Shown: piece after piece, positions 26,009-37,221 of the stretch | How the letters are laid out: every line of letters begins with the position of its first letter | Position numbering within the stretch: the first letter of the stretch is position 1 | From: Oceanibium sediminis | GTDB taxonomy: Bacteria > Pseudomonadota > Alphaproteobacteria > Rhodobacterales > Rhodobacteraceae | Direction of reading: 5' to 3' | Length of the DNA stretch: 64,000 nt | Assembly: GCF_003265325.1 (NCBI RefSeq) | Contig: NZ_QGNX01000009.1 | Coordinates: forward strand, 54,202 to 118,201 | The notes under the pieces: model-generated | What the model was told of the DNA's origin: nothing | What the model saw: only the letters and a program-made list of their open reading frames with translations | Database searches by the model: none | Made by a program: the position numbers and the translations under genes

Positions 26009-28429
26009 CTACCATGGCCGGCCCCTTTGCGCATCGACGGCGCGCAGGATGCGTTCCGGCGTGGCCGGTGCGTCGAGCGCGGGATAGAGGGAGCCGTCGC
26101 CGCATTGCGCCACCGCGTGGCTCAGCGCCATCAGCACGGAGGTGCCGAGCATCAGGGGCGGCTCTCCCACGGCCTTGGACTTGTGGATGGTCGCCTCGGT
26201 ATTCGCGCCGTCCCAGAGGGCGACGTTGAAGATCCGCGGCCTATCGGAGGTGGCCGGGATCTTGTAGGTCGACGGCGCGTGGGTGGTCAGTGCGCCGGCG
26301 TCGTTCCAGACCAGTTCCTCGGTCGTCAGCCAGCCCGCGCCCTGCACGTAGCCGCCTTCGACCTGGCCGATATCGAGGGCCGGGTTCAGGGACTGGCCCA
26401 CGTCATGCAGGATATCGGCGCGCTCGATCCGGTATTCGCCGGTGAGGGTGTCGATGCTGACCTCGCTGACCGCCGCGCCGTAGGCGAAATAGAAGAACGG
26501 GCGGCCGCGCCCTTTCACGCGGTCCCAGGTGATCTTCGGCGTGGCGTAGAACCCTGTTGCGGAGAGCTGGACGCGGTGCATGTAGGCTTTTGCGATCAGC
26601 TCGGCGAAGGGCACCGTTTCGGCGCCGATGCGCACGCCTTCCTCGGTGAAGGCGATCTGCGACGGCTGGGCCTGCCAGTGCTCGGCGGCGAAGGCGACCA
26701 GGCGGGAGCGGATCGTCTCGCACGCGGCCTTGCAGGCCATGCCGTTCAGGTCGGACCCCGAGGAGGCGGCGGTGGCCGAGGTGTTGGGCACCTTGCCGGT
26801 ATCGGTCGCGGTGATGCGCACCGCCGAAAGCGGCTGAGCGAAGACCGAGGCGGCGACCTGCGCCACCTTGGTGTTCAGGCCCTGGCCCATTTCCGTGCCG
26901 CCGTGGTTCAGGTGGATCGATCCGTCCGAATAGACATGCACCAGCGCGCCCGCCTGGTTTAGGTGGGTCAGCGTGAAGGAGATGCCGAATTTCACCGGCG
27001 TCAGGGCGATGCCGCGTTTCAGCACCGGGCTTTCGGCGTTCGCCGCCTCTATCGCGGCGCGGCGGGCCTTGTAGTCGGAGCGCCGGGCGAGTTCGTCCGT
27101 CAGGGCGTTGATGACGCAGTCGATGACGGGCATCCCGTAGGGGGTGAGTTGCGCATCGGGATCGGTGTCAGGCAGGGCGTCTGGGGGCGGGGTCGCCCGG
27201 GCCGCGCCGCGGCTGGTCAGGATCTGTGCGTCCGGGGCATCTCCATGCGCGCGAGGCGAGCCGGGATCCGGTTCCTGCGCCGTCGGTCCCATGTCGCGGT
27301 AGTGATTGGCTCGGCGCACCTCGAACGGGTCGGCGTCGAGGGCATGGGCGATGTGGTCCATCACACGCTCGATGCCTAGCAGCCCCTGCGGCCCGCCGAA
27401 GCCGCGGAAGGCGGTGTTGGACTGGGTGTTGGTCAGCACCCGGTGCGAGGTGATGCGCACGGTCGGCAGGTAATAGGCGTTGTCCGCATGCAGCATCGCC
27501 CGGTCCGCGACCGGCAGCGACAGGTCGGCCGACCAGCCGCAGCGGCAGTACTGCGTGAAGGCGATGCCCTTGATGCGGCCGCTGTCGTCGAAGCCGACCT
27601 CGTAGCCGATGCGGAACTCGTGGCGCTTGCCGGTGATAGTGAAATCGTCGTCGCGGTCATAGCGCATCTTGGCCGCGCGCCGGTGTTTCAGCGCGACCAC
27701 AGCCGAGGCCACCGCCAGCGCATTGCCCTGGCTTTCCTTGCCCCCGAAGCCGCCGCCCATGCGGCGCACCACGGAATGCACCATCGCGTAAGGAAGGCCG
27801 ACCGCCGCGGCCACCTTGTGCTGGATCTCGGACGGGTGCTGGGTGGAGGCGTGCACCGTCACGCCGCCATCGTCGCCGGGCAGCGCGAAGGCGGCCTGGC
27901 CTTCGAGGTAGAAGTGTTCTTGTCCGCCGATCTCCATCGCGCCGGAAAGGCGATGCGGCGCGGCGGCGATCTCGGGGTCGGGGTCGCCGCGTTCGTAGGT
28001 GAGCACCGGTTCGAGCAGGCGGTTCGCCTGCAACGCCGCGTCGATGGTCAGGTGCGGCGTGGTTTCTTCAATCTCGATGGTGGCGAGGCGGGCCGCCTTG
28101 CGCGCGGCAAGATGCGAGGTGGCGGCAACCAGGAACACCGGCTGGCCGATGTAATGCACCTCTCCCGTGGCGAGCAGCGGTTCGGGGCTGGGGGAGGGCG
28201 AGACGTCATTGGCATGGGGCAGGTCGTCGGCGGTCAGAACGTCGACCACGCCGGGGGCTGTGCGCACCGCCTCAAGGTCGAGCCGGGTGATCCGCCCGGC
28301 CGCCTTCGGGGACAGGCCGAAGGCGAGATGCAGCGCGTCCCCCGGCAGGGGCACGTCGTCGGTATATTGCGCGCGCCCCGAAACATGGAGCAGGGCGCTG
28401 TCGTGCGGGTTCGGCTTGTGAACGCTCAT
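26009..28429 (-). CDS. xdhB: xanthine dehydrogenase molybdopterin-binding subunit
   Basis: 806 aa. Large catalytic subunit that hydroxylates hypoxanthine and xanthine to urate. Features: RAQYTDDVP at the start, [30 protein letters not shown] (Moco and substrate contacts), [13 protein letters not shown], and [10 protein letters not shown] near residue 760 with the catalytic Glu. The intact length matches XdhB. Its start overlaps the xdhA stop by four bases. Product of this enzyme is the likely sink for any xanthine made by the ndm-like cassette. Confidence 0.95.
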   Translation of the reverse strand: MSVHKPNPHDSALLHVSGRAQYTDDVPLPGDALHLAFGLSPKAAGRITRLDLEAVRTAPGVVDVLTADDLPHANDVSPSPSPEPLLATGEVHYIGQPVFLVAATSHLAARKAARLATIEIEETTPHLTIDAALQANRLLEPVLTYERGDPDPEIAAAPHRLSGAMEIGGQEHFYLEGQAAFALPGDDGGVTVHASTQHPSEIQHKVAAAVGLPYAMVHSVVRRMGGGFGGKESQGNALAVASAVVALKHRRAAKMRYDRDDDFTITGKRHEFRIGYEVGFDDSGRIKGIAFTQYCRCGWSADLSLPVADRAMLHADNAYYLPTVRITSHRVLTNTQSNTAFRGFGGPQGLLGIERVMDHIAHALDADPFEVRRANHYRDMGPTAQEPDPGSPRAHGDAPDAQILTSRGAARATPPPDALPDTDPDAQLTPYGMPVIDCVINALTDELARRSDYKARRAAIEAANAESPVLKRGIALTPVKFGISFTLTHLNQAGALVHVYSDGSIHLNHGGTEMGQGLNTKVAQVAASVFAQPLSAVRITATDTGKVPNTSATAASSGSDLNGMACKAACETIRSRLVAFAAEHWQAQPSQIAFTEEGVRIGAETVPFAELIAKAYMHRVQLSATGFYATPKITWDRVKGRGRPFFYFAYGAAVSEVSIDTLTGEYRIERADILHDVGQSLNPALDIGQVEGGYVQGAGWLTTEELVWNDAGALTTHAPSTYKIPATSDRPRIFNVALWDGANTEATIHKSKAVGEPPLMLGTSVLMALSHAVAQCGDGSLYPALDAPATPERILRAVDAQRGRPW

Positions 28430-29829
28430 GCTGCCCCCCGTCCGACAAGGCGCGTTCTGGCGCCGTGATCCTCGTGAAAGCAGCGCAGCAGCATGTTTTC
28501 GGCGGCCCGCAGGCGATAGTCGGCCGAGGCGCGCATGTCGCTGAGCGGTTGGTAGTCGGTGGCGAAGGCGGGCATCGCGGCCCGGACGGTCGCCTCGGTC
28601 CAGGGCTTGCCGAGCAGGGCGGCCTCCACCGTGGTGGCGCGTTTGGGGGTGCCGGCCATACCGCCGAAGGCGATGCGCGCGTCGCTTACCTTGCCATCCT
28701 CGACCGTGATGTTGAAACAGCCGCATACGGCCGAGATATCCTGGTCGAAACGCTTGGAAAGCTTGTGGCACCGCAGTCTGTCGGGCTGTGCCGGGATGTG
28801 GATGCTTTCGACGAACTCGCCGGGTTGGCGGTCCTGCTTGCCGTATTCAAGGAAGAAATCCTCAAGCGGCAGGCTGCGCCGCGCGGCCCCTTTTCGCAGG
28901 GTCAGTGTCGCGCCAAGGGCGATCAGCGCGGGCGGGCTGTCCCCGATGGGCGAGCCGTTGGCGATGTTGCCCCCCACCGTCGCCGCGTTGCGCACCTGGA
29001 CAGAGCCGTAGCGGCGGATCAGTTCCGCGAAATCCGGGTGGCGGGCGGCCATCGCGGCGCGCAGGCGCGACAGGGTCACGCCGCCGCCGACGGTCAGGCC
29101 GCTGTCGTCCTGCAAGATGGTCTGGTGCTCGCGCAACCGGTGCAGGAAGGCGACCGGCGTCGTGTCGCGCAGCGCCTTCGTCACCCAGAGGCCGACATCC
29201 GTCGCGCCGGAAACCAGCGTCGCGTCGGGATTGTCCGCGTACCACGCCGCAAGGCTGTCGAGGGTGCCGGGCAGGAAGCCGCCGTCGAGGAAGACATCCT
29301 CGTCCCCGGCAAGTTCCTGCAGCGCCGCTGTCTCGTCCTGTTCCCAGGACGGGGTCGGGATCCCGGCGGCGGCATTCGCCGCGCGCAGGATCGGGGCATA
29401 GCCAGTGCACCGGCACAGGTTGCCCGCCAGTACGTCGTCGAAATCCTGCCGCCCGTCGCGGTGGGCGGTGTAAAGCGACATCACCACGCCGGGCGTGCAG
29501 AAGCCGCATTGCGAGCCGTGGTGCGTCACCATCGCGTCCTGCACCGGGTGCAGCGTGCCGTCGGGCGCGGCGATGCCTTCCACGGTGCGCACGGCCTTGC
29601 CGTGCAGCTGGGGCAGGAACAGGATGCAGGCGTTCAGCGCGCGGTGGACGAGGGTATCCCCCTCCAGCGCGGAAACGGTGACGGTACAGGCCCCGCAATC
29701 GCCTTCGTTGCAGCCTTCCTTCGTGCCGGTCAGGCGGCGCTGCTCGCGCAGCCAGTCAAGAAGGGTGGTGGTGGGGTGTACGCCGCTCAGGCGCACGGTC
29801 TCTCCGTTGAGAAGAAACGCCAGGGTCAT
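28426..29829 (-). CDS. xdhA: xanthine dehydrogenase small subunit (2Fe-2S and FAD)
   Basis: 467 aa. Electron-transfer subunit. The N-terminal plant-type [2Fe-2S] cluster is in [11 protein letters not shown] (about residues 40-50); the second cluster is CGFCTPG and [10 protein letters not shown] (108-145). The FAD-binding domain follows ([32 protein letters not shown]). First gene of the operon; 213 bases separate it from divergent dnaE, where its promoter must lie. Confidence 0.95.
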   Translation of the reverse strand: MTLAFLLNGETVRLSGVHPTTTLLDWLREQRRLTGTKEGCNEGDCGACTVTVSALEGDTLVHRALNACILFLPQLHGKAVRTVEGIAAPDGTLHPVQDAMVTHHGSQCGFCTPGVVMSLYTAHRDGRQDFDDVLAGNLCRCTGYAPILRAANAAAGIPTPSWEQDETAALQELAGDEDVFLDGGFLPGTLDSLAAWYADNPDATLVSGATDVGLWVTKALRDTTPVAFLHRLREHQTILQDDSGLTVGGGVTLSRLRAAMAARHPDFAELIRRYGSVQVRNAATVGGNIANGSPIGDSPPALIALGATLTLRKGAARRSLPLEDFFLEYGKQDRQPGEFVESIHIPAQPDRLRCHKLSKRFDQDISAVCGCFNITVEDGKVSDARIAFGGMAGTPKRATTVEAALLGKPWTEATVRAAMPAFATDYQPLSDMRASADYRLRAAENMLLRCFHEDHGARTRLVGRGAA

Positions 29830-30042
29830 GGCTGTGTCCGCCGCTTTCTCTGCATTGGGCTGTTGTGCGCGGCCCGCCCGATGCGGCGTAAGGCAGGCGG
29901 CGCGGCCCTTGTTATTGTCCGACAGGCAGGAAAGCGCGGTTTTGCGGCTTTGGCAAGTTCACTTTTCGCCATGCGCCGAAATTGCCGCCCTGGGGCGCTT
30001 TCGCGGTGGTGAGGGGGGCGGCATTTGCGCTAGCCTTGAGCC

Positions 30043-33000
30043 ATGAGCGATCCCCGATTCATTCACCTGCGCGTGCACTCCGCCTACTCCCTTCTGGAGG
30101 GGGCGATCCAGATCAAGGCCTTGCCCAAGATGGCCGCCAAAGAGGGGATGCCCGCGGTCGCCGTGACCGACAGTGGCAACCTGTTCGCGGCGCTCGAATT
30201 TTCCGAGATCGCCGCCGGGGCGGGCGTGCAGCCGATCCTCGGTTGCCAGCTGCCGGTGGCCTACGGTCCCGCGCCCCGCCCGGGGGAGCGGATGGCAGAG
30301 CCGCGCGCCGTCGTCCTGCTGGCCCAGGACGAGGCGGGGTATCAGAACCTGCTGAAGCTGACCTCGGCCTACTACCTCGGGTCGAGCGATGTGCTGCCGC
30401 ATGTGACGCTGGAGCAGCTGGAAACCCACAGCCAGGGCGTGATCTGCCTGACCGGCGGGGCCCTGGGCCCGGTGGGCCAGCTGTTGCAGGACGGTCAGCA
30501 GGCGGCGGCGCGCGCCCTGATGGAGCGTTTCGCGGGCATCTATGGCGACCGGCTCTACGTCGAGCTGCAGCGCCACCCCGAGAACGGCGCGCGGCGCACG
30601 CTGCCCGAGGCGCAGACCGAGCCGGGCTTCGTCGAACTCGCCCATGCGATGGACCTGCCGCTGGTCGCGACCAATGACGTGCATTTCCCCGACCCCTCGT
30701 TCTACGAGGCGCATGACGCGCTGATCTGCATCGCCGAGGGCGCCTATGTCGACCAGTCCGCGCCACGCCGCAGGTTGACCGACCAGCATTACTTCAAGTC
30801 CGCCCCGGAAATGGAGAAGCTGTTCAGCGACCTTCCCGAAGCCATTGAAAACACGGTCGAGATCGCCCGCCGCTGCGCCTGGCGCGCCCATACCCGCGAC
30901 CCGATCCTGCCCCGCTTCGCCGATGACGAGGTGGAGGAACTGCGCCGCCAGGCGAAGGAGGGGCTCGCCCGCCGGCTGGAGGTGATCCCCCATGCCGCGC
31001 CGGTCGAGGAATACGACAAGCGCCTCGAATTCGAGCTTGGCATCATCGAGGGCATGGGCTTTCCCGGCTACTTCCTGATCGTTGCCGACTTCATCAAGTG
31101 GGCCAAGGACCATGACATTCCGGTGGGGCCGGGCCGGGGCTCCGGGGCGGGCTCACTCGTCGCCTATGCGTTGACGATTACCGATTTGGATCCATTGCGT
31201 TACGGGCTGTTGTTCGAGCGCTTCCTGAATCCTGAGCGGGTCTCGATGCCCGACTTCGACATCGACTTCTGCATGGATCGCCGCGAAGAGGTGATCCAGT
31301 ACGTGCAGGAAAAATACGGCCGTGACCGTGTGGCGCAGATCATCACTTTCGGTGCGCTTCTGTCCAAGGCGGCGGTGCGCGACGTGGGGCGCGTGCTACA
31401 GATGCCCTATGGCCAGGTGGACCGCCTGTCCAAGCTGATCCCGGTGGAGGGCGTGAAGCCCGTCAGCATCGAGAAAGCGCTGACCGACGAGCCGCGCCTG
31501 CGCGAGGAAGCACGCCGCGAAGAGGTGGTCGCGCGGATGCTCGACTTCGCGGGCAAGGTGGAGGGGCTTCTGCGGAACGCCTCGACCCACGCCGCCGGTG
31601 TGGTGATCGGGGATCGGCCGTTGGACGAGCTGGTGCCGCTCTACAAGGATCCGCGCTCGGACATGCCGGCGACCCAGTTCAACATGAAATGGGTCGAGCA
31701 GGCGGGGCTGGTGAAGTTCGACTTCCTCGGGCTGAAGACGCTGACCGTTGTGCAGAACGCGATCGACCTGCTGAAGCTGCGCGGGGTCGAGGTGGACATC
31801 GGCGCGATCTCGCTTGAGGATCCCGGCGCTTACGGCGTCTACAGCTCGGCCAACACGGTCGCCGTGTTCCAGGTGGAAAGCTCGGGCATGCGCGACGCCC
31901 TGCGCCAGATGAAGCCCGACTGTATCGAGGATATCATCGCGCTGGTGGCCCTCTACCGGCCCGGCCCGATGGAGAACATCCCCACCTTCTGCCGGGTCAA
32001 GAACGGGCAGGAAAAGCGCGCCTCGATCCACCCGCTGATCGACGACATCCTGGACGAAACCCAAGGCATCATCGTCTACCAGGAACAGGTGATGGAAATC
32101 GCCCGGAAGATGGCCGGCTATTCCCTTGGCGGAGCGGACATGCTGCGCCGCGCCATGGGTAAGAAGATCCAGGCGGCGATGGACGCCGAGCGTCCGAAGT
32201 TCCTCGAAGGGTCCAAGGCCAACGGTGTGGACGAGAAGAAGGCGCTTGAGGTCTGGAACCTTCTGGACAAGTTCGCCAACTACGGCTTCAACAAGTCCCA
32301 CGCCGCCGCCTATGCCGTGGTCAGCTACCAGACGGCCTGGCTGAAGGCGAACTACCCGGTGGAGTTCATGGCCGCTGTCATGAATTGCGATATCCACCTG
32401 ACGGACAAGCTGAACGTCTACAAGCAGGAGGTCGACCGGCTGGAGATCGAGATGATCCCGCCCTGCGTCAACCGCTCGCAGGCCATGTTCAGCGTGAAGG
32501 ACGGCAAGATCGTCTATGCCCTCGGCGCGCTGAAGAACGTCGGCGTGGAAGCGATGCGCCTGATCGTAGCCGCGCGGGAAGAGGGCGGGCCGTTCCGCGA
32601 CATCTTCGACTTCGCGCGGCGGGTGGACCTGAAGCGCGTGGGCAAGCGGCCGATGGAAATGCTGGCGCGCGCCGGGGCGTTCGACCAGCTCGACAGCTAT
32701 CGGCGCAAGATGTTTGAAAGCGTCGACCAGCTCGTCGCCTATTCCGCCGCGGCGCATGAAGACAAGGCCAGCGCGCAGATCTCCATGTTCGGGGATGGCG
32801 GCGCGGACCTGCCGAGCCCCCGTCTGCCCGAGCCCGAGGAATGGCTGCCCACCGAACGGCTGGGGCAGGAGCATCAGGCGATCGGTTTCTACCTGTCGGG
32901 CCACCCGCTGGACGACTACCAGGCCCCCCTGGCGCGTCAGCGCGTCACGACGCTGGCCGCGCTGAGCGAACAGGTGAAGGCGGGGCCGCGGGCGGCGAAA

Positions 33001-33486
33001 CTGGCGGGCTCCGTCGCGGGCAAGCAGGAACGCAAGTCCGCGCGCGGCAACCGCTTCGCTTTCGTGCAGCTGTCCGACCCGACCGGGCTTTACGAGGTGA
33101 CGGTCTTCTCGGACACGCTGGAAAAGTACCGCGACCTGCTGGAGCCGGGACAGAACGTGGTGCTCTCGGTCGAGGCGACGCTGGAAAGCGATCAGCTGAA
33201 GCTGCTGGCGCGCGGCGTGCAGCCCGTGGATGACGCGGTGGCCGGGGCGGCGCCCGCGGGGCTGAAGATCTTCCTCAGCGATCCGTCGGCGGTCGGCTCC
33301 GTCGCCTCCCGCCTTGAGGAGGCGTCCGAGGCGGGCCGCGTCGGGGGGCCGGTCAACCTGATCCTGATGCACCCCGAACTGCCTGGCGAGGTGGAGGTGG
33401 AGCTGCCCCGGAAGTACCCGATCACGCCCCAGATCAAGGGGGCAATCAAACATGTGGCGGGTGTCGCCCACGTGGAGGATTTCTGA
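30043..33486 (+). CDS. dnaE: DNA polymerase III alpha subunit
   Basis: 1147 aa, replicative polymerase. N-terminal PHP domain (HLRVHSAYSLLEGA), polymerase palm with PDFDIDFCMDRR (catalytic Asp residues) near residue 405, VGPGRGSGAGSLVAYAL, then the finger domain (YGFNKSHAAAYAVVSYQTAWLKANYP), a helix-hairpin-helix region and an OB-fold domain near residues 990-1070. Length is normal for this DnaE1 class. Its stop is followed by an inverted repeat (33484-33523) shared with the converging lipase gene but without a T run. Confidence 0.97.
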   Translation: MSDPRFIHLRVHSAYSLLEGAIQIKALPKMAAKEGMPAVAVTDSGNLFAALEFSEIAAGAGVQPILGCQLPVAYGPAPRPGERMAEPRAVVLLAQDEAGYQNLLKLTSAYYLGSSDVLPHVTLEQLETHSQGVICLTGGALGPVGQLLQDGQQAAARALMERFAGIYGDRLYVELQRHPENGARRTLPEAQTEPGFVELAHAMDLPLVATNDVHFPDPSFYEAHDALICIAEGAYVDQSAPRRRLTDQHYFKSAPEMEKLFSDLPEAIENTVEIARRCAWRAHTRDPILPRFADDEVEELRRQAKEGLARRLEVIPHAAPVEEYDKRLEFELGIIEGMGFPGYFLIVADFIKWAKDHDIPVGPGRGSGAGSLVAYALTITDLDPLRYGLLFERFLNPERVSMPDFDIDFCMDRREEVIQYVQEKYGRDRVAQIITFGALLSKAAVRDVGRVLQMPYGQVDRLSKLIPVEGVKPVSIEKALTDEPRLREEARREEVVARMLDFAGKVEGLLRNASTHAAGVVIGDRPLDELVPLYKDPRSDMPATQFNMKWVEQAGLVKFDFLGLKTLTVVQNAIDLLKLRGVEVDIGAISLEDPGAYGVYSSANTVAVFQVESSGMRDALRQMKPDCIEDIIALVALYRPGPMENIPTFCRVKNGQEKRASIHPLIDDILDETQGIIVYQEQVMEIARKMAGYSLGGADMLRRAMGKKIQAAMDAERPKFLEGSKANGVDEKKALEVWNLLDKFANYGFNKSHAAAYAVVSYQTAWLKANYPVEFMAAVMNCDIHLTDKLNVYKQEVDRLEIEMIPPCVNRSQAMFSVKDGKIVYALGALKNVGVEAMRLIVAAREEGGPFRDIFDFARRVDLKRVGKRPMEMLARAGAFDQLDSYRRKMFESVDQLVAYSAAAHEDKASAQISMFGDGGADLPSPRLPEPEEWLPTERLGQEHQAIGFYLSGHPLDDYQAPLARQRVTTLAALSEQVKAGPRAAKLAGSVAGKQERKSARGNRFAFVQLSDPTGLYEVTVFSDTLEKYRDLLEPGQNVVLSVEATLESDQLKLLARGVQPVDDAVAGAAPAGLKIFLSDPSAVGSVASRLEEASEAGRVGGPVNLILMHPELPGEVEVELPRKYPITPQIKGAIKHVAGVAHVEDF

Positions 33487-33520
33487 CGCGCCGGTCCGGT
33501 GTGCGAACCGGTCCCGCGCG

Positions 33521-34186
33521 TCAGTCGTACCCCTCGGCGACCCGCTTGGGATCGAGCTTGCCGTGCACCAGGAAGTCGATCGTGGCGTCGATCACCCGGC
33601 TGTCCATGGTCATCAGCGTGTGCATCACCGGCAGGGTCAGGCGGTTTTCAGGCCGCGCCGCGGCATGGGCGCTTTCCACGCTTACCACACCGTCGTTCGG
33701 GCCCTTAAGCCCGGTCACCCTGCTCAAGGCTTCGGGCGCGGCGGAGCCTGCAATGGACAGGATCTCCACCGGCGAGGACAGCGGAGAGTTATGGGGTTCG
33801 AGCGCTTCCAGCACCGGGCCGAACAGTGGCTCGAGCGGGCGCACGCGCTTCGCCATTTCAGAGCCGAGGTTGGGCGTGCCGAGCTGCACGACGCGCCCGC
33901 GCCGCGAGTCGGGTAGGGTGGCGACAAGGTGCAGCGCCAGCAGCCCGCCCAGCGAGTGGCCGACGAAATGCAGCCGCCCGCGCCTCGGCAGCTTTTCCAC
34001 GAGGACCGACGCCAACTGGTGCGGCGGCCCGCGCCGCCGCGTCGGATAGCCGATCGGCAGGCTGTGAAAGCCGTCCCGGCGCAGCGCGAGGTGCATGCGC
34101 CAGAAGCTGACCGGCGTGCGGCCCAGCCCATGCAGCAGGATCACGGTCGGCCCGTGACCCACGCGGGGAAAGTGACGCACCGGCAT
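33521..34186 (-). CDS. alpha/beta-fold lipase/esterase
   Basis: 221 aa. LLHGLGRTPVSFWRM (oxyanion hole), nucleophile elbow FVGHSLGGLLALHL, later Asp in GPNDGVVSVESA and His in VMHTLMTM complete a serine-hydrolase triad. Resembles the PGAP1-like/lipase-class esterases that act on acyl chains. No signal peptide is visible. The start and the upstream slyX stop share one base. Confidence 0.82.
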   Translation of the reverse strand: MPVRHFPRVGHGPTVILLHGLGRTPVSFWRMHLALRRDGFHSLPIGYPTRRRGPPHQLASVLVEKLPRRGRLHFVGHSLGGLLALHLVATLPDSRRGRVVQLGTPNLGSEMAKRVRPLEPLFGPVLEALEPHNSPLSSPVEILSIAGSAAPEALSRVTGLKGPNDGVVSVESAHAAARPENRLTLPVMHTLMTMDSRVIDATIDFLVHGKLDPKRVAEGYD

Positions 34187-34398
34187 CAGTAATGCGGTGG
34201 CTTCTGATCGGCTAGGATCACGGTACCGCCCCCCGAATCCGCCTCCGCCTCGGCCGCGCGGGCGCGCAGCAGGGCAACGTTACGCTCCAGCCGCTCGATC
34301 GTCTTGCCCTGGGCGATCAGCATCTGGCTCAGATCCTCAAGCATGTCGGCCTGGTGGGTCAGGGCTTCTTCCAGGCGGGTCAGACGAGGGTCGCTCAT
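34186..34398 (-). CDS. slyX: SlyX-family protein
   Basis: 70 aa. A heptad-rich coiled coil (LTRLEEALTHQADMLEDLSQML, then IERLERNVALLRARA) ending with PPHY, the family's conserved C-terminal mark. SlyX is near universal in proteobacteria and has no settled function. First gene of a two-gene unit with the esterase. Confidence 0.9.
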   Translation of the reverse strand: MSDPRLTRLEEALTHQADMLEDLSQMLIAQGKTIERLERNVALLRARAAEAEADSGGGTVILADQKPPHY

Positions 34399-34532
34399 GG
34401 GTGCATTCCGGTTTGGTGGAGCTGCGCGAGGTTTATCCCAACGCCGCTGCCCCGTCCATTACGCAACGGCCCTTGTGACGTATCTGCCGGGCGCGCTATG
34501 TCCCCCTGTAAAGACTGGAAGGAAACGTAGGC

Positions 34533-35018
34533 ATGACAACCCTCGACGAACGCGACCTGCGCGATGCGCTTGGATGTTATGCGACGGGCGTCACGGTGGT
34601 GACGACGCAAAGCGCGCGCGGGCCGCTGGGGATGACAGCGAACAGCTTCGCTTCGGTCAGCCTCGATCCGCCGCTGGTGTTGTGGTCGCCCGCGCGCCGG
34701 TCGGCGCGGTTTCCCGCCTTCGAGGCGGCGTCCTACTTCGCGATTCACGTCCTGGCGGAGGATCAGCGCGCGCTCGCGGACCGTTTCGCGCGCTCGGGCG
34801 ATGATTTCGCGGGTCTCGACATCGGCGAGGGGCTGGGCGGCGTGCCCTTGCTGCCGGGCTGCGCGGCGGTTTTCGAATGCGCGCACGCGGCCGGGCATGA
34901 CGGGGGCGATCACCTGATCGTGGTGGGCGAGGTTCAGCGCATGCACCACAACACCAGCCGCCCTTTGCTGTACCACCGCGGCGCCTACGCCCTGCTGGAG
35001 CAGGGCGAGGGCAGGTAA
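34533..35018 (+). CDS. flavin reductase-like FMN-binding oxidoreductase
   Basis: 161 aa. DALGCYATGVTVVTTQ, MTANSFASVSLDPPLVLWSPARRS (FMN contacts) and the later DHLIVVGEVQRM match the flavin reductase/FMN-binding split-barrel family that supplies reduced flavin to monooxygenases or acts alone. No partner monooxygenase is close, so the physiological partner is unknown. Confidence 0.9.
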   Translation: MTTLDERDLRDALGCYATGVTVVTTQSARGPLGMTANSFASVSLDPPLVLWSPARRSARFPAFEAASYFAIHVLAEDQRALADRFARSGDDFAGLDIGEGLGGVPLLPGCAAVFECAHAAGHDGGDHLIVVGEVQRMHHNTSRPLLYHRGAYALLEQGEGR

Positions 35019-35043
35019 ACGACCCCGCGCCGCCGTCACGGGC

Positions 35044-35550
35044 TCAGCGATAGAAGATATTGCCGCCCGCGACGATGGTGCGTTTGAGCGTTGCGAACCA
35101 GCCTGGCGCCATGAACTGGGCGTGAAAGAACAACGCGCCTGATGTGGGGTCATCCTCGGGATTGGCGAGCACGACTTCGGTCGCCTTGTTGGCGCCGGCA
35201 AGCTTCTTCAGGTCGGCAAAGTTCTCAGGCCGGCCATCGCAGCGGTAGGAGAACTGGCATCTGCCCCGGTCCTGTCCTTCGGCGATCACGCCGCAGACCG
35301 AATTGGGAAAGCGCGGATCGACGGTGCGGTTCAGGATCACATGGGCCACCGCGCGCCCGCCGTCCAGGCTGTTGGCGGCGGATTCGTGGTAAATCGCCTC
35401 GCGCAGGCAGGCCGCGTCCCGCTCGGTCAGGGTCAGGCCGCTGGCGGTGCGGCTGATCACCTCGGGCTCGGTGGGGGCGGGTTGGGTGCAGGCGGCAAGA
35501 GACACCGCGACAAGACCGGTGGCGGCTTTGAGCAGAGTGGTGCGAATCAT
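35044..35550 (-). CDS. cell-wall hydrolase lipoprotein (SleB/Hydrolase_2)
   Basis: 168 aa. Signal peptide with lipobox (VSLAAC, Cys at residue 21) at the N-terminus, so probably a membrane lipoprotein. The Hydrolase_2 core is CLREAIYHESAANSLDGGRAVAHVILNRTVDPRFPNSVCGVI, with the catalytic Glu in YHES and the CQFSYRCDG segment; similar to SleB-type amidases or lytic enzymes that open peptidoglycan. The start at 35550 is used because it gives the signal peptide. Confidence 0.85.
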   Translation of the reverse strand: MIRTTLLKAATGLVAVSLAACTQPAPTEPEVISRTASGLTLTERDAACLREAIYHESAANSLDGGRAVAHVILNRTVDPRFPNSVCGVIAEGQDRGRCQFSYRCDGRPENFADLKKLAGANKATEVVLANPEDDPTSGALFFHAQFMAPGWFATLKRTIVAGGNIFYR

Positions 35551-35717
35551 GTGTTTTCTGGTGGGTTGTTGATGCTGGGCATGGTTATCCGGCGTCAAAA
35601 CCGGCCGTGCAACCCGCAGGGGGCCGCCGCCCCGCCATCGGCGGAGCAGCGCCCGCCCTTGCCCCGCACGGGGGCCTGAGGTAGGAGACGCTGCGAGCAG
35701 CAAGGGCAGGGTGGCGC

Positions 35718-37217
35718 ATGGCCAAATCATCGGGAAAACCGCAACGCCCAAAGGCGATCCAGCCCAAGGGATTCCGGGATTACTTCGGCGACGAGGTGCG
35801 CGCGCGCCGCGCCATGCTCGACCGGATCACCAACGTGTACGAGGCGTATGGCTTCGACCCGCTGGAAACCAGCGCCGTCGAAACGGTCGAGGCGCTGGGC
35901 AAGTTCCTGCCTGACGTGGACCGTCCCAACGCCGGCGTCTTCGCCTGGCAGGACGAGGACGAGGCCTGGATGGCGCTGCGCTATGACCTGACCGCGCCCC
36001 TGGCGCGTGTCTTCGCGCAGTACCGCAACGACCTGCCCACGCCTTACCGCCGTTACGCGGTCGGCCCGGTCTGGCGCAACGAAAAGCCGGGGCCGGGGCG
36101 GTTCCGCCAGTTTTACCAGTGTGATGCGGATACTGTCGGCGCACCGGGTATGGCGGCGGATGCGGAAATCAGCGCCATGCTGATCGACGTGCTGGAAGCG
36201 GCGGGTATCGAGCGCGGCGACTACATCGTGCGCATCAACAACCGCAAGGTGCTGAACGGCGTGATGGAGGTCGTGGGCCTGCTGGACCCGAATGACCCCG
36301 ACGCCCATGCCGCCCAGCGCGGCATCGTGCTGCGCGCCATCGACAAGCTGGACCGGCTGGGGATTGCGGGCGTGCGCGCCCTTCTCGGGGCCGGTCGCAA
36401 AGACGAGAGCGGCGATTTCACCGACGGCGCGGGGCTGAGCGCGGACGCGGCGGACCTGATCATCGGCTTTATGGAGGCGCGCGGCAATGACGCCGCCGCG
36501 ACCATCGCGACGCTGGCGGGGCTGGTCGAAGGGTCCGAAACCGGGCGCAGCGGTGTACAGGAGCTGGAAGAGATCGGCACCCTCGTCTCGGCCATGGGCT
36601 ACGGGGCGGACCAGTTCGTGATCGATCCTTCCGTGGTGCGCGGCCTCGGCTACTACACCGGCCCGGTGTACGAGGCCGAGCTGACCTTCGACGTGCTGGA
36701 CGAGAAGGGGCGCAAGCGCCAGTTCGGCTCGGTTGCCGGGGGCGGGCGCTATGACGACCTGGTGAAGCGCTTCACCGGCCAGGCGGTGCCCGCGACGGGT
36801 GTCTCCATCGGGGTGGACCGTCTGCTGGCGGCGACCGCTGCGCTGCGCGCGGGCCAGAACACCGCTTCGGGCCCCGTGGTCGTCACGGTGATGGATCGCG
36901 CCCGCATGGCCGATTACCAGGCGATGGTGGCCGAGCTGCGCAACGCAGGCATTCGGGCCGAAGTCTACCTCGGCAATCCCAAGAACTTCGGTAACCAATT
37001 GAAATACGCCGACGCCCGCCAAAGCCCGGTCGCGGTGATCGAGGGCTCGGACGAGCAGGCGCGCGGCGTGGTCCAGATCAAGGACCTTGCCCTTGGCGCG
37101 CGGCTGGCCGCCAACATCACCACGAACGAGGACTGGAAAGCGCAGCCCGCGCAGATGGAAATCAAGCGTGCCGACCTCGTCTCCGAGGTGCGCAAGATGA
37201 TCGCGCGGGCGGGCTGA
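35718..37217 (+). CDS. hisS: histidyl-tRNA synthetase
   Basis: 499 aa, longer than the E. coli enzyme by about 75 residues, as usual in Rhodobacteraceae. Class II core: motif 1 [20 protein letters not shown], motif 2 [31 protein letters not shown], histidine-specific [11 protein letters not shown] and motif 3 GGGRYDDL, followed by a C-terminal anticodon domain with [18 protein letters not shown]. It leads a his-pan cluster, with the hisZ start four bases after its stop. Confidence 0.97.
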   Translation: MAKSSGKPQRPKAIQPKGFRDYFGDEVRARRAMLDRITNVYEAYGFDPLETSAVETVEALGKFLPDVDRPNAGVFAWQDEDEAWMALRYDLTAPLARVFAQYRNDLPTPYRRYAVGPVWRNEKPGPGRFRQFYQCDADTVGAPGMAADAEISAMLIDVLEAAGIERGDYIVRINNRKVLNGVMEVVGLLDPNDPDAHAAQRGIVLRAIDKLDRLGIAGVRALLGAGRKDESGDFTDGAGLSADAADLIIGFMEARGNDAAATIATLAGLVEGSETGRSGVQELEEIGTLVSAMGYGADQFVIDPSVVRGLGYYTGPVYEAELTFDVLDEKGRKRQFGSVAGGGRYDDLVKRFTGQAVPATGVSIGVDRLLAATAALRAGQNTASGPVVVTVMDRARMADYQAMVAELRNAGIRAEVYLGNPKNFGNQLKYADARQSPVAVIEGSDEQARGVVQIKDLALGARLAANITTNEDWKAQPAQMEIKRADLVSEVRKMIARAG

Positions 37218-37221
37218 GGCC

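Noticed and set aside
31396-33471. 691-codon minus-strand frame opposite dnaE
   Set aside because: Antisense shadow of the polymerase gene, His/Arg/Gln-rich and without motif.
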